DNA of 64,000 nucleotides, taken from positions 248,001-312,000 of the forward strand of contig NBAZ01000007.1 of the NCBI GenBank assembly GCA_002794735.1, in the 5' to 3' direction. The notes under the pieces were generated by a model that searched no databases, was not told where the DNA came from, and worked only from the letters and a program-made list of their open reading frames with translations. Source of the stretch: Pyrrhoderma lamaoense (taxonomy: Eukaryota > Basidiomycota > Agaricomycetes > Hymenochaetales > Hymenochaetaceae). Positions 12,101-25,119 of the stretch are shown here, one piece after another; position 1 is the stretch's first letter; each line of letters starts with the position of its first letter. A program made the position numbers and the translations under genes.

Positions 12101-15100
12101 TTATATTTTTTCTATTTTTTTTTGGTACATGAAACAATTGGATTATGGATATTATTAGTTTGACACATCATCGATACGTATTCTTGAACTGTCAAAAATC
12201 TTGGCGGGGGGGGGTACAAATGTATCATAGCATAATGTCACTTCAGTGATCAAAACGGTTTATTTGAAATATGAATAGAAGTTTACTTGGTGTAGACGTT
12301 CTTTTTCAACTTACCCCTTGATTGATCATACTATACCAAACACATCATAAACGTTTTTGACAAAAGGGAAGGATAGACCAGTAGGACCCCCGGAGAAAGC
12401 CTTCCCTTTTTCATGATGACGACACGCAATCATGGAAAATCAGGACATCAATTTCTTTCTCCCCCGGTGACAAATTTCCCTGTCGAGTTCTAAACAGGGG
12501 GAAGAGCAGAGCGGAATAGCCAAAGAGAAAATCACAAGTCTTTTCACACTCTTTCCTCCTCCTTCAATCCGCTCTAGTCCAAACTTTGACAAACGAAGGA
12601 TTTTAAAAAAAAGGGGGGGAGGGGGGGTCACTTCTCCTCTTTTTTCATGTGCGTATATGTGTGTGTCTCCGCCGCGTGAGAGAGAAGTGAAGGGGCAAAG
12701 AGGGATGGAATACTCCGGACAAGATGAATAACCATAATACAATACATCTGCTTATTACCAATATCAATATAAAAACAACAAAATTTAGCTCTTTTTGCCC
12801 GGACAACCGTCCAAGCTTCTCGTCCTTCTTCTTAGAGTCACACAAAAGAAAAAGGTAGTCGTTGTATTCACACATCGCACACATGCCCTTGCGCCAGTTA
12901 GAGTGTAGGATCACGCATATGCGTCGCATTATTTTTGGTTATCCACACGCATACATTCACATAAATAGCAAGTTCCGCTTACACAGCTCCTTATTGGTAA
13001 GTACTTCCGAGTCTGGGGTTTTGGAGGAGAGGAGAAGAAGAGGGGAAATCTTTCTTGGATTTAACTATAGATCCGTATTCGGCTTGGGTTGGTCTCGACA
13101 CATGAAAAAGGAAAGGAAGAGAGAGAGGGGGGAGGGCGGAAGAGGAAAGGTACACCGACGTCGTTGTCAACGACATGCACTAAAGAGACGATACGAAGGA
13201 ATTAATGAAGGAATGAATGGGCTATAATGGAGTCCGCGTGACGATACTCTTCTGAACCTTGTTTTCAGTGCGAACTCCCCTTATCGAACCTAGTTCACTC
13301 TCGTAAGGGAAGAGTAGAAAAGGTGAGGAAGAGGAAAAGGTTAGAAATAGAACCGAAGTAGGCGAAAACGAGAGTGCGAAAGTAAAGTTCCCATTCAACC
13401 TACGCGGATGAGTCTCAATTCTTGTTCCTTTTATTATTATAAACTATCGTGTCGGTCCCATCTTGAAAGAAATGCTCGGAATGCTCGGGACAAGGATATA
13501 CTCAGGCGCCTCCCTCTTGATTCACTTTTGTCTGTTTGTTCTCACGAAACCAACTTCGAGAAGTTCAAAGACTTGCCCGAGGCTTGTCGATCTATACAGT
13601 CGATTTGAATGGCAATAAAAATTTTGATCTGCGATGAGAACGGAAGTAGACGAGTGTTGGATTTTAATAAAAGTTCTGGTAAATGGTTTATTCAGGTAGT
13701 AAAACACATACAATTCCAAAGGCGATAATGAACGCATTGAAGTTTAAAAACGATAGGACATATTTAGTCTCCGGAGAACATTGGCCGCGGTCGTCGCAAT
13801 TAACATGGGCCAGATCTCTATTGCTGCTGCAAACTGAAATCCATTGTTTTTTTTATCTTCCAAAGTCCAGACCGTGAATATGAAGCTTCATACACAGTTG
13901 TATTCACAAGAGTTGTCCATCATCAGATGTCAGTTATCAAAAGATGCGTTTCTTGATCTGCTGGAACTGTGTATCACACGAGAGGCCGTAAGTCCGATTT
14001 TGACATGATGAATTTTGTGATCGATGGCTTTTTTGAGTGCTTTTGATGTTCTGGAGTGCGTCTCAAGGCTGATCCGTACGCAGAACAAACATTACTAATC
14101 TCGACATCAGACAATTAAGCCAAACACGTTCTGATGATTTCCTCCTCCCCGCCTCCGTTAGCTTCCCGGGTCAGTGCAAAGTGCGCCAGCTCGCTACTGT
14201 GTCCAAAGAAGAAGCGAGATATGAAAAAGCCTAAGTTTAATCCGCCCCTTGTTCCTGACTTGAGTTGAATGCCGTTAACATAGCACCCTTACTCCCACCA
14301 CACTTCCGGAGAAATGCTGTAAAACGATGATATGAGGTAATTGATCTACAAGCTACGACGTATATCGCACTAGTCCATAATTGTCTACGAATTCGTGGGA
14401 TTCCGATCCGGTCTCACCATCAAGCCACCCATCAGCCAGGAAAGAAGACAGAATGTCAGTTGAGCGTGTTAAATAAGTTTAAAGCGGCTTTGATGTGAAC
14501 GGGAATATCAGATCTAGCCTTTGAAGAGACTTTCTTTCTCTTTTAACACGCCGTTCTGTTCGCACCTTGTAGTATTCGAGACCGTTATTCTGTACTTCCA
14601 TCCGTGAGTGGGAGATCCAGAGTCCTTGCATTTTCTAAGCATGTCCACTGCTCGGTTTGTATCACTCTTTCAACTAAATGCGTCCTCTTGCCTTTTGTTT
14701 TTCACATAGAAGTGCTTCCTCATTAGATCTACTTTCGGCCAATGACTATTTCTAGCCAACACGAGGCTGAGGACTTGTTTTGCTGGGTCACCGGATCATG
14801 GATGATTCAGCTGATAAGAAAGTTGCTATTCCGAGTAAAGAGACAAACTTACTGGTGTTTACGGAGTCGGCAGGATTGTAAGTGAAAGTTCGACACATAT
14901 GCAGCAGGCCGTTCTTGTGAGAGTATCTGATCATCTTTTTTTTATTGTAGTATTGGTAATAAAAGAACAAATCTATGGTTTTTGTAATTTTCAAAGCTGG
15001 AATAGCACCAATTGATTCTAAATTTGTGTCCGGGTTGACACATGAACACAGATTAAGGATATATGTGGTCCACTTAGGAGATGCCACCACAAAATCTTGA

Positions 15101-15673
15101 AGGCTATATGATTTTTTGTCATTAATCATATGAAAAGGCATCACGGTAAAGCAGTACTCTTGCTAATATAGACCGGTGTTTGTGTCTGCGTAGGATATGT
15201 GTCTAGAGCAGTCTCAACCCGCGGATGTATATCATGGTGTATACCGAATCTGTTCCGTTTAATCGAGAGTCGAGACTCAGACAGCGGTCGTTGAGCAGAA
15301 CACTTGATGAAAGATAATACGCTCATATTAAGAGCTGGTAAATACATAAAGATTTTTGATGAGGTGATCACTCAGGATACTATCGGAGGTGTGCAAAGCG
15401 GTGAGCGAGATAAGGTAGGATCGTGGGAAATTTAGCCAACGGCCGTCGATCACAGTTGACTAAAAAAAATTCATGCAAGCTCAAGCTTAGTATCACTTAC
15501 ACTACTGGGGCCTGTATAATTTGAGAATAGTCTATACTCTCTCGTACACTTGTTCTCTGGGTTGGTTATTGATATATACTCTGGGTCTGAAAAACTTATA
15601 GTACCTAGCGTCCGTACTCAATTCCAGACAAAAAGGACGTTATAGAGGAAATAGTGACCAGGTTTAGCAAACT
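9101..15673. other. Long gene-free, AT-leaning stretch upstream of RPF2
   Basis: Several open frames of 60-190 codons occur (for example minus strand 9634-10011, 10323-10889, and the abutting pair 14788-15144 and 15141-15371), but none shows a recognisable domain, consistent splice sites or a matching partner frame. The 14.8-15.4 kb pair has the most protein-like text and could be a decayed or very divergent gene. No terminal repeats or transposase/reverse-transcriptase motifs were seen. The last few hundred bases should hold the RPF2 promoter. Confidence 0.35.
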
Positions 15674-17304
15674 ATGCTTCGAGTTGTGTGCGTCTCATGT
15701 CCTTATATTCTAGCATGAACCCACAGAACTAACAAAACTATTGGTTCCTTTCACTTTTTTTGTTTTGTCTGTATGCTTCGTCTCACTCCTCGCGACGGCT
15801 GTCCTTTTGTGTTTCATCGGCCCCTACTACCATACTCCCGGTTTATACACCGATATATAGAAAACCACGCAATGCGCGTTCAAAAAGGGCTTTAGAAGCT
15901 AGGGAGCCAAAAGAGATTGAGGACCCCCGGACAGCTGTTTTTGTGAAGGGATCATCGACTGGTGAAGTCGTTGGGAAGGTTATGAAGGAGCTTGTAGGTT
16001 TTTACTAGCTTTCCAATATATCCGATATCCTCTCAAGGCACTATCACACACATATCAATATCATTATACTCACTATCTGCATGTTTATGGTTAACTTACT
16101 GATCTGTGTACCTTTATTTGCCTTTTTTTTATGATATCCTGCTATGGTTTCACATTTCGACGATAAGATGGCACTAAAACGACCAAACGCAATCTCCTTC
16201 TCGAAGAAGAAAAACAATACCGTACGTCCATTTGAGGAATCCTCGATCCAAACGTTAGAGTTCTGGTCAGCGAAGAACGATGCATCAATGTTCGTAGTAG
16301 GACAAAGTACAAAAAAGAGGCCGGATGGAATGACTTTTGTAAGAATGTACGACGGTCATGTATTTGATATGTTGGAGGTTGGTGTGGATGGGTTCGTGAG
16401 CATGGAGGAATTCAAGGTATGTGCGCCTTTCATAGGTTTTGTCGAGTCGAACACTGTCATACGGGGACAGAATATGATATTGACTCTACAATTCATACTT
16501 CTACTCAAATTTACTTCTGCGATTCTATACGAACAGAATAAAGCTAACATCAATATTTTATGCGTGATTTCACAGAACAAAAAATGTACACCGGGACATC
16601 GTCCTTTACTTCATTTTGCCTCAGAACTGTTTGACACTCACCCACGATTTATGCAACTCAAGTCAATGTTACTTGACTTTTTTGGGAGTGAAGTGCTCGA
16701 TGGGATACATCTCGGAGGAGTTGAGCACGTCATAAGCGTTCAACTTGCACCCACCCCTCCCGAATTATCGTCCACTACCGGGTTGGATTCTAGTGCCATC
16801 CCTTCCTATCTAGACACTTCATCTTCTTCAAATAACGATTATAAAAACCTCCCAAAAGTCCATCTCCGGACATACACCATCTCTCTCTCAAACCCTTCGG
16901 TAACTACGGATAGTACTACGACAAAAACAACGGCATCAACGACCTCCAAAAAGCTACCTCCAAAGATTGAGTTAGTCCCTATGGGACCTTTCCTCGACCT
17001 CACGCTTCGTCGACATACCTTACCTTCACCCGATATGCTCAAATCGGCTATGCGTCGACCTAAGTTACGCAAGAAAGAGGACATTGAGTCTGGTTTGGGT
17101 AAGAGAACTAGGGAAAAGAGGAACTTGGAGGTGGATGAGATGGGTGACTTGAGGGGAAGGATACACTTGGGTAAACAAGACTTGAGCAAGTTGCAGTCGA
17201 GGAAAATGAAAGGGCGAAAGGAAACGAATGAGTCGGGTTCTTCGGACGAAGATTCTGAAGAGGATAGTGAGAATGAAGAACCGACTTCAAAACGCCGGAA
17301 GTGA
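15674..17304 (+). CDS. RPF2: Ribosome biogenesis factor Rpf2 (Brix domain)
   Basis: Rpf2 works with Rrs1 to bring the 5S RNP (5S rRNA, Rpl5, Rpl11) into the pre-60S ribosome in the nucleolus. Exons 15674-15687, 15861-15993, 16168-16416 and 16576-17304 join in phase to 374 residues. The 14-nt first exon (GTGCGT donor) yields MLRVVKPRNARSKRALEAR, the conserved Rpf2 start. Landmarks follow in order: LKRPNA, VRPFEE, FWSAKNDAS, TKKRPDGMTF (Brix core), CTPGHRPLL, and FDTHPRFMQLKSM. The tail is basic then acidic (GSSDEDSEEDSENEEP), typical of nucleolar proteins. The third intron (16417-16575) is 159 bp, a multiple of three and free of stops, so an unspliced copy would stay open; splicing is favoured because it restores the conserved FK-NKKC junction. 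Length is close to the family norm. Confidence 0.93.
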
Positions 17305-18622
17305 TACTATCAAGTCGTAATGTACTATCATAACTATCTTAGAACAGTCACACCTCAGTGCTCTGTTTAGTTAGCCGTCCCCTTCTCTACGCTCTGATTT
17401 CCACCTGTCCTCTTTGATCCATCTTCTCCCAATAAACTGTTACATTCAGTCATGTTGTAATCATATTGTGTCATTGCCTATCTCCAAATGATCACATCTC
17501 GTTACCTTATCCTTCAGGAAGAATATGGGATCCATATTGCCTGATTCTGTATTGTCCTCGTAGCGTAGTATATGTGCTATATCATCTGTTTGCTTCTCCA
17601 TACATAACTGGTATGAATAGAAGTCTCACGTCAGACTGATCTGATTTCGAGTCCTTTCTCTGGTAATGCTAAGCTTTTAGTATGTCTTAGTTGAATGCCT
17701 TTCTGAGTCTGAGGACGCGCCTTCTCTATACTGGAACTAAGAAATTTGATTATAAGTACCATAATGGTAGGTTACTTATGAGTTAATGTATGCCATTGAG
17801 AATGAGGAAATCGATGTCCCACATACAAGCCTTCCCGAGGAAGTATAGCAAACCAATGAACAAGCCGACCGGTACTTTCAAGGTTCACCTGAAAAAAAAC
17901 CCCGGATTTATGAGGATAAGAAAACTCGGGATTACTGTAATTGGTACATGAGTGAGTATGGTGTAAATGATGATTTCCACACAGTAACTCTAGAAATGAG
18001 ATGACACCACCCAGTAACTTGAACCATGCAAGCCTAAATTCTGTTGGAACTGGTGATAGCACCCTTAAAATAGGCAAAGACTGAGCTCTTCGAGGGATAA
18101 ATTATTAAACCTGACTACCATCTTTCCAATCATTTTAACTTTGTTGTTGATAAGTGATTTAGGACTTTGGGTGTGATGATCACTTCTCAAAATCTCGCTC
18201 GTCATTTTGTTGTCATGGAACTACTTCGATTTTTTTCTACCACAATCATTATAGTCAATATTCTTCGTGTGTCTTAACAGATTTCATAGTACTATAGAGG
18301 TATTGCGTTGATACCTGATAGTATTCAAGGAAAATTCATTGTCCCAGGTCGGTTCATAAAAATAACAACTTAGACTAGAATATCGTTAGTAATAGCTACA
18401 AGCCGACTTCAAGCATTTTAGTCATTCTGATCCTGACTGACCAATAATCAGGTATCCATTGATTGGATCTTTTATACATTATGATCTTGTATATATAGCA
18501 CTATAATGTTGTTATGAATAGCTTACCCTATGTTCCGTAACTTGTTATGCACTCGTATAAAAGCTTGGGATCAGGACAACTTTTACTTTCATCACCTATT
18601 CCTCTCTTTGATACTCATATTC
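17305..18622. other. Gene-free stretch between RPF2 and the 7TM gene
   Basis: AT-rich. A minus-strand open frame at 17772-18077 (101 codons) reads somewhat like protein but has no recognised domain and no clear splice partners. The interval probably holds the RPF2 3' end and the promoter of the downstream membrane-protein gene. Confidence 0.4.
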
Positions 18623-20298
18623 ATGCCGGTTTCACCATTTGATTATATTCGACATGGTAGGTACTATAGAAGCAGTATCTCGTGATAAGCGCTGCTCAGA
18701 TATGGGTTTCTCTCTTAGTCGAGCGAGTTGATCAGCCGATCTTCCTTAGCCTTCAGATAGTCGGAGGACATATCCTCCTTCCCATTCTCGTCCTTACAGT
18801 CATTTTCTCACGGAGAGTCACAAGACATCCCATATTTATCGCATTTTGTATTTCATGGATAATCTCTTCCATTATCTACTCCTTTAAGTGCGAATTATAA
18901 TCATAACTATTGTATACATGAAATTGATTTATGACTCTATAGTCTTTACGGGGGAAAAGCAAGATCAAAGTGCTTGCACTAGCCCCATCCTATTATGCAT
19001 GCCTTATCCAGGCCTCACTTATCAATGGTGTTCAAGTGCTGTATGACTTCACGATATATGCTGACTTTGAAACTCCACTTAAAATATCAAAACAATGTAG
19101 AACGATGGGTTTAACGCTCTCGCTGGTTATCCATGTGCGTGCTATTTCACCTTCATCATCACTTATGTCTTTTGATATTTCAACAGCTTTTTGTGTTGCT
19201 GAGTTCGCTATTAAAAGGAGGAACTGATGGATCGGCGTTCAACTTTCACCATAGAAAGAGACTAATATATACTTGTATAGTATGTTTTGAATATCTTCGG
19301 CCTAAGATGTCTATCAAATCGGTTCTTACCCCTTGTTTGAATATAGCTCGTTGGGATACCAATTACTGCATTCACTGTTATCACTATATGTACATTGATA
19401 GTGAGCTCCTTATACATTCAACAAAATCTGAGTTTCCGAATCAACTACTTCTTCTATAAAGCTTGGTGATCCACATCGTGATCCGGATGGAGTTATCAAT
19501 TCAGCAAATGAAGTATACCCTGGTATTTTCTATTGTCTTATCACAAGTGATAGAGTCTCGCCTTCCCCTGGGCAGCAACTGTATGTTCTCTCTTGTGCCT
19601 TCTTGTTAGATATCCTCTGATATGAAGGCCAGCTGGCGAAGCTCATATATTATTGCCAATGCTTTGTCATTCTCTACACTCTGCCTAGAAGGTAGGTTGT
19701 GAAAATCAAGATCTGAAGTCCCTCCAAACCATCACGATTTTAACATGTCGCTGTTTTGTTTTAACAGCGATCATATTATTTCTTGTTTTTCGAAATCGAC
19801 GTTATTTGGACACGAACCTTAGATCTGAAGCCGGAAACTGGAAAGCATTATTTTTACGAGCCAGTTTATTTAGTTTACTTCGCACAATAAGCCTTGTGTA
19901 AGTAAAGAATGTGCATCGCTCAACACACGAAACTCAGTATTCACTTTTGATTTGCATTAGCCTTACCTTGGTCCTTATCAACCACCCAGATGTAGCTCTA
20001 TTCACAGGGACTAACAATAATAATCTGTACAATGGTGTCATAGATTTTCTTGAAGCTTCTCGTACGTAAATCATCCCTTTTCTTTTTGTCCCATAGTCTA
20101 AGCACTCACAACATGGGTCACGGCCTACCAGTACCATTAACCGTCTTTCTTATTTTTGGGTTAGAAAAGGTACAGTGAAACTTCTGATCCCGCTTTACAA
20201 CTTGAGGCTCACTCTGTGACCACACTCAGGATATATTGAAGGTCTGGATGTTTTGGAGAAAGGAGTTGGAAGTGGTCGAGTCTGGTGTGGAGAAGTAG
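18623..20298 (+). CDS. Putative seven-transmembrane receptor-like protein (basidiomycete family)
   Basis: Twelve exons join in phase: 18623-18656, 18719-18887, 18960-19040, 19101-19134, 19187-19279, 19347-19400, 19462-19554, 19610-19691, 19768-19897, 19961-20061, 20132-20169, 20230-20298 (325 residues). Family marks appear in the expected order: LLPILVLTVIFSRRVTRHP (TM1-2), CLIQASLING (TM3), PITAF..TLILGDP (TM4), GIFYCLI before TM5, FRNRRYL..LRSEAGNWK (loop 3), and FLIFGLEKDILKVWMFWRK after TM7. This matches a large, mostly uncharacterised agaricomycete 7TM group; ligand and coupling are unknown. Weak points: the exon 2-3 join, where the better-looking acceptor at 18942 needs one extra G in the run 18950-18954, and the weak donor after 19554. 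It could be an intact gene, or slightly damaged by a sequence error. Confidence 0.75.
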
Positions 20299-20565
20299 TT
20301 GATTTCAAATGCATAAAAACAGAATGGCTAGATGCAGACATCGAGCTTTGTATGATAAGGCTAATCACCACTGGAAGTTTGGGGATAGTCTGCTGCTTAT
20401 AGATATATGTTAATATGATCTGTCGACGAGCTTTAGAGCTCAAAATGATAAAGGGTTACATCATCTGCATAATATGAGCACTACTACACATGTTAGCAAA
20501 AATTCTTATTTCAACTAAATTTACATGATTCTATACATTTTTGCAGATAATGTTACAGTGAAAAT

Positions 20566-23564
20566 CTACTTCCGTTCAAAAACATACAGATAAGCTAGCT
20601 TCTTTAAATCTCGTACACTCTCGTCGTCCGCTCTAACCACTTTTTCATCATTGAATAATACCCATCCAACTCCTCCTTCTTTCTTGACATGTGCTACATA
20701 GTGTCCAGAATGCACTGATGGTCCTTTATGTGAGATAAATGCTTTGAGCTGATAATGTGCAGGAAGCGTTGCAGATCCTCCAGGATGCTTGGGTGTAGTG
20801 GATACATTGGGGCTACTGCCGCCTACCTCCTCTTCGCCCATATCATCCGGGTGGCTGAACAACCACTCTACCGCTCTTTCTGCATTCCCACCCTGAATTT
20901 TCATAGCAAGAGGTAAGTGATTAATTATATCACGAAGAATGGTATACGGTTAGATTATGCTTAAATGATAACACAAGTTCTTACAGTTTCTCGGAGCGCT
21001 TTCTTCGCCTGTGCGGGGGTGAAGCCCATATCTGCCAGCATATTTACCTGTTCCAAAGAAGGTTCAAAGGAGCTCGAAGACACATTTTGAGCCGCAGGAA
21101 GAGGGTTGTCAATGTCTGAAACATGGTGATGAATGCACTACACTTTCAGAGGAAAAGAGAAGGGTTGAGGGATCACTGACCAGGGTCATCCATATGAGAG
21201 AACAACCACTCCATGGCAGACTCTGGATCCGCATTACCAGTTGCTAGTAGCGCCTTTTGACACCTAATCTCAGAGAATCCCATTGCCGTTAGTTGTGCCA
21301 TCGCAGTCTCGTTAAATACTACTTTATCTGGTTCTGTATTAAGGATCGAAAGATAAGTTTCGCCTTGGTTACATAGAAGACAGAACGGGCACCTTCTGTT
21401 TCATCAGGAAGCTCCGTTTCACCAGGCTGGAGACCATGACCAAGATATGGGTCAAGTATGAGTTCATCGTTTTCAGGTAGTATAACGGGGATATCTAATA
21501 GAATTATAAGAAAGACACTCTTGTGATATTATTGGAGACAAACCCAGCTTAGTCGGGACCCAGTTCACAAGCTGGAACTTTTTGGCGTGGACAACTAAAA
21601 CTTGCGGGAATGTCGTAAACCGTGATCTCCTGTGGAAAAACAATTAAACTTTGATCGGGACAGAAACAATGCGACCAACTGACTTGATTGCAATCACATT
21701 TTTTCTACAATGTGGACACTGATAATCCAAAGCCTCATCATTTGTTGCAAGATTCAGCGATTCAAGGAGAGCAACATCTTCATAGATAACCTTTTCCTCC
21801 ACATCTCTACCCTTTTCTGTTGCAGGGACTGGGACGCTCATGGAATCCTGGCTATCTACTCGGTACCGTACACGTTTGCACTCACTACACTCTAAACGCT
21901 GTTCCAGTCCGAATCTGAAAATTTCCGTAGGTTGGTTTTCTTCATCTATCTTTCTTTTCTTTGATTCCTGGCGAAGAACGGTCATAAGATGCGAAAAGAA
22001 TTCTTCAGCGTCTTGTTGACGCATCGTAGCAAACTCCGCATGTCCCCTTCCAATAAGGCTCTTGAATGAAGCAGGTCGAAGGCCTTCCTGAAATTCGACG
22101 CCTGTCACCTCTGTAGTCATAGAACTATCAGACAATGGAGCACGAGGTTTAGAATAGCGGCCGGAAAGGAGTCCATCAGCAAGCTTTATCATCTGACACT
22201 CTAAGCATCCAGCGGGAAGGGATTCACTGCAGGATTCCCAGTGCAGCGAAGCATTTGGGGAGTATCGGTCTTGGAACGACGGAAGAGAAAATAGCGCTTG
22301 CACTACTGAAGCCATATAACAGCTTGGAAAAGTTTCAATAAAGTCATAAATAAACAGTTCTGAGATCTTACCTGTTCCCGAGGTTCTGAAGACCGGTTAA
22401 CCCGGGTCCAAAAACGGGCTGGAGGGCTTTTCCAGATTCGTCAGTAAGTTTAAAGTCGAAGCCGTAGTTTTGTTCAATTTGCTACAATAATTTTTGTAAG
22501 TACGAATAGATGGGGAAAAGACGTTTTTTGTCACGTACCAACTCAGTCATTGACTTTTCTGTTTTTGTCTGTGTTTTCACGTTGATTCCAAATGTAGATA
22601 GATGTGCTGCAAGGTCAAGGTCAAGTCTAGCCTCGTCACAATCATAACAGTGAACGTCTATTGTCATATTAGTGTACATACACCCCTCATAGTTATGAAG
22701 AAACCAACCTGCAGTCCCTTCTGAGGTAATCGTCCCTAGTTTGACGCTTACTGGATGGTGTGTTTCATTATAATGCTCTAAGGCATGCCCCTTACCACCT
22801 GTCCCACCAAAATACTGCCGGCCACAGCCAAGCGCCCCACAAGTCAGACAAAGCCAAAGATTCTCCTTCAGGTCACACTTATGGCAATGTGCCAATCCTG
22901 ATTCACTGATTGAGCCTGTGGCGACTTGTTCAAGCATTAATGTATGCTCGCAGGCAATTATCTCTTCTTCCCAAGCCTTGACTTCCGACTGACGAGCAGA
23001 AGATAGTGACGACATCACTTCCTTTGTAAGTTCTTTCACTTTGGCCTCCTCTGAAAACTCAGGAAGCAACTTTCCAGAGTTAGGGTCACATTGCCAGCAT
23101 CTCAGTGTTATTATATGTTCATATTTATCTTCCTCCCTTTCCTCAGAAATAGCGAGCTTGGCCATCTTCGCTGGAGGCTCCTCGCTGTCTTCCTATGCAG
23201 TTTGGCATGGATCAGGGAAAATCACATCAATTGTTTTGATATGTTATACTCACTCGTTTAGGAAGTGTAGTCTTAGGCCTCCTTTTAATGTTTAATGAAA
23301 ATACGTGCCCAGTTCTGTTAGCATGAGTACGGGCATGGTGACGTTCCTTTCCGTTGCAGCCTCCGTTGTAACAACAGAGGCAAACATCGATGCCATTCTC
23401 GGTGTCCTTTCGAACTGAAATTACACGAGAGCACTGTGAGCAGATTAACTGAGGCTTACCTGGTTATCGAAACACTGTGTGCATTCTTCACGGTGGACAG
23501 AATGCGATAATTTGGGCCCAGAGAAGCTTGAAAGAGCGGATATATGCGTACAAGTAGAGGCCAT
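20566..23564 (-). CDS. UBP14: Ubiquitin C-terminal hydrolase Ubp14 / USP5 (isopeptidase T)
   Basis: Disassembles free polyubiquitin chains, sparing the proteasome. Ten exons (23460-23564, 23254-23406, 22539-23192, 22372-22481, 21684-22322, 21544-21629, 21393-21494, 21181-21333, 20985-21115, 20566-20892) join in phase to 819 residues, as expected for the family. An N-terminal cysteine-rich region (CTQCFDNQ, DVCLCCYNGGC) is followed by a ZnF-UBP domain near residues 165-275 (CEHTL, CHKCDLKENLWLCLTCGALGCGR). The Cys box GLQNLGNSCYMAS (Cys near 342) straddles intron 4. LVVHAKKFQLVNWVP follows, then two UBA repeats (AQLTAMGFSEIRCQKAL; VNMLADMGFTPAQAKKAL). The His box SVHSGHYVAHV (His near 775) and VLFNDEKVV close the catalytic fold. 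All catalytic elements are intact. Confidence 0.95.
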
Positions 23565-25119
23565 GATCAATGATATGGTAACTACACAGTTGTGCAGCAA
23601 ATCAATACAGACGCGGAACGCCACGTGGTCGTGACTTCTTCCGGCTTGCGTAGTTGACAATTATTATGATTCCAGGTTACTAGCTACATGTGACATACAC
23701 AAATAACAATACATCCAGCTGCCAGCTGCAGGCGTTTGATACAGGTAAAGGTTTCATGGCTTTCAGATGTCATCACCGGTCTTTGCAACAAATCATCGAT
23801 AATTACTATCCTTGGTGGAACCGTCACGTCTACACATACATTCGAAGTCTGATGAGCGAACTTAGAAGAATTCTTGTCTTTTATATAACAATTACTAAAC
23901 CCTTTGGGAATCCCTAACTCTTAGTTGCATATAGGATTGCATCATCCTTGAATAACAGTTGACACGGATTTTCCACCGTGACGAGCATTGATTTGGTGCT
24001 TACTATGCGCATTCTATCGATGACTCAAGCTCGGTGAACGCTAAGCCCGAGTTCCGCGGTCTTGAAGGTGTATATAAATGCTCGTCAGGCCGTGACCAAG
24101 CACCAATGGAAAAATCTCGTAATAAAATCTCTACAGGCACCATCTATGGCGAGCTATTCTCCTATAGGTCATCACACTGGCCTGGGATGTCTCTGGGGTC
24201 TAGGATCAAGCCAACGAATCAAAGTAAAGATACAGATAGACCCGGTCAGAAGCATAGCATGGACCAACTAGAACGGTAAGCACTTTTATGTGAGAGCTGT
24301 TGGATGCGTACAGCTTTTTCTGGTGGTCTGCTACCAGAAATCAATGGACTCCAGAAATCCGAGTCGGTTTTCAGCCGTACATACAATCATAATTTCAGAT
24401 TCTTGTCCCGTAAATTGATTACATTCTCGCCCTGACTCACAAATTTTCGTAGCCTGCACATAGTTAATCTCTCGGGGTCCACTGTAACTGTCACTTCCAT
24501 TGACAAATGAAGTATGGTGGTGCGTTCGCATGGCATCAATACAACTGATGTCTGCTTATTTTGAACGACACCTTTTTAGTGACGACACTGCTTCTAAATA
24601 TCAGTATAATGTCGGTTTCAAATTCTTGAGGGTTTTTAAAGGGGAACGCATTGTTCTACATCAGTCGTTAAATAGATGAAAGACACCCTTGTTTCGATTT
24701 GCCTTCTCCATATGATTTTCAGCTTCATGTGGTAAACAATTAACACCGTAAGGGAGATTTCCGAATTTCTTAATCTTAATCTGTAAATGGTTTACCTTGT
24801 AGTCTTATGCAGTTATGTAGCATAACACGGTGTCTGCTTACATGAACCAAAAGTATGTGAAGATTGTCTAATTGTGGTAATCAATTTGAATTCGCAAGTC
24901 AGAGACAGTTACTTCACGTCTTGAAGAATGACATTTCCGAGCTTATGTATATGGATATAGACTGGTTCCTTCAAGTAACATATATATTCAGAGCTAGAAA
25001 TACATGTAATTTGAGGTTCGTTAGCTTCATTTCCTATTTAGTAACAACTAGACAACGAATGTTTCATAATTAAGCATGCTTGCAAAGACCCGTTCAGAAA
25101 GACATCAAAACCCGAGCTA
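23565..25119. other. Gene-free stretch between UBP14 and the 174-aa gene
   Basis: No supported gene. Open frames at 24034-24279 and 24062-24271 overlap in different frames and neither shows a domain. The 5' part should contain the UBP14 promoter; it holds no obvious repeats. Confidence 0.4.

Noticed and set aside
17772..18077. 101-codon minus-strand open frame
   Set aside because: Some text looks natural, but no domain and no consistent splice chain could be built.
24034..24279. Two overlapping plus-strand frames near 24.0-24.3 kb
   Set aside because: Frames conflict, neither has a domain or splice partner.
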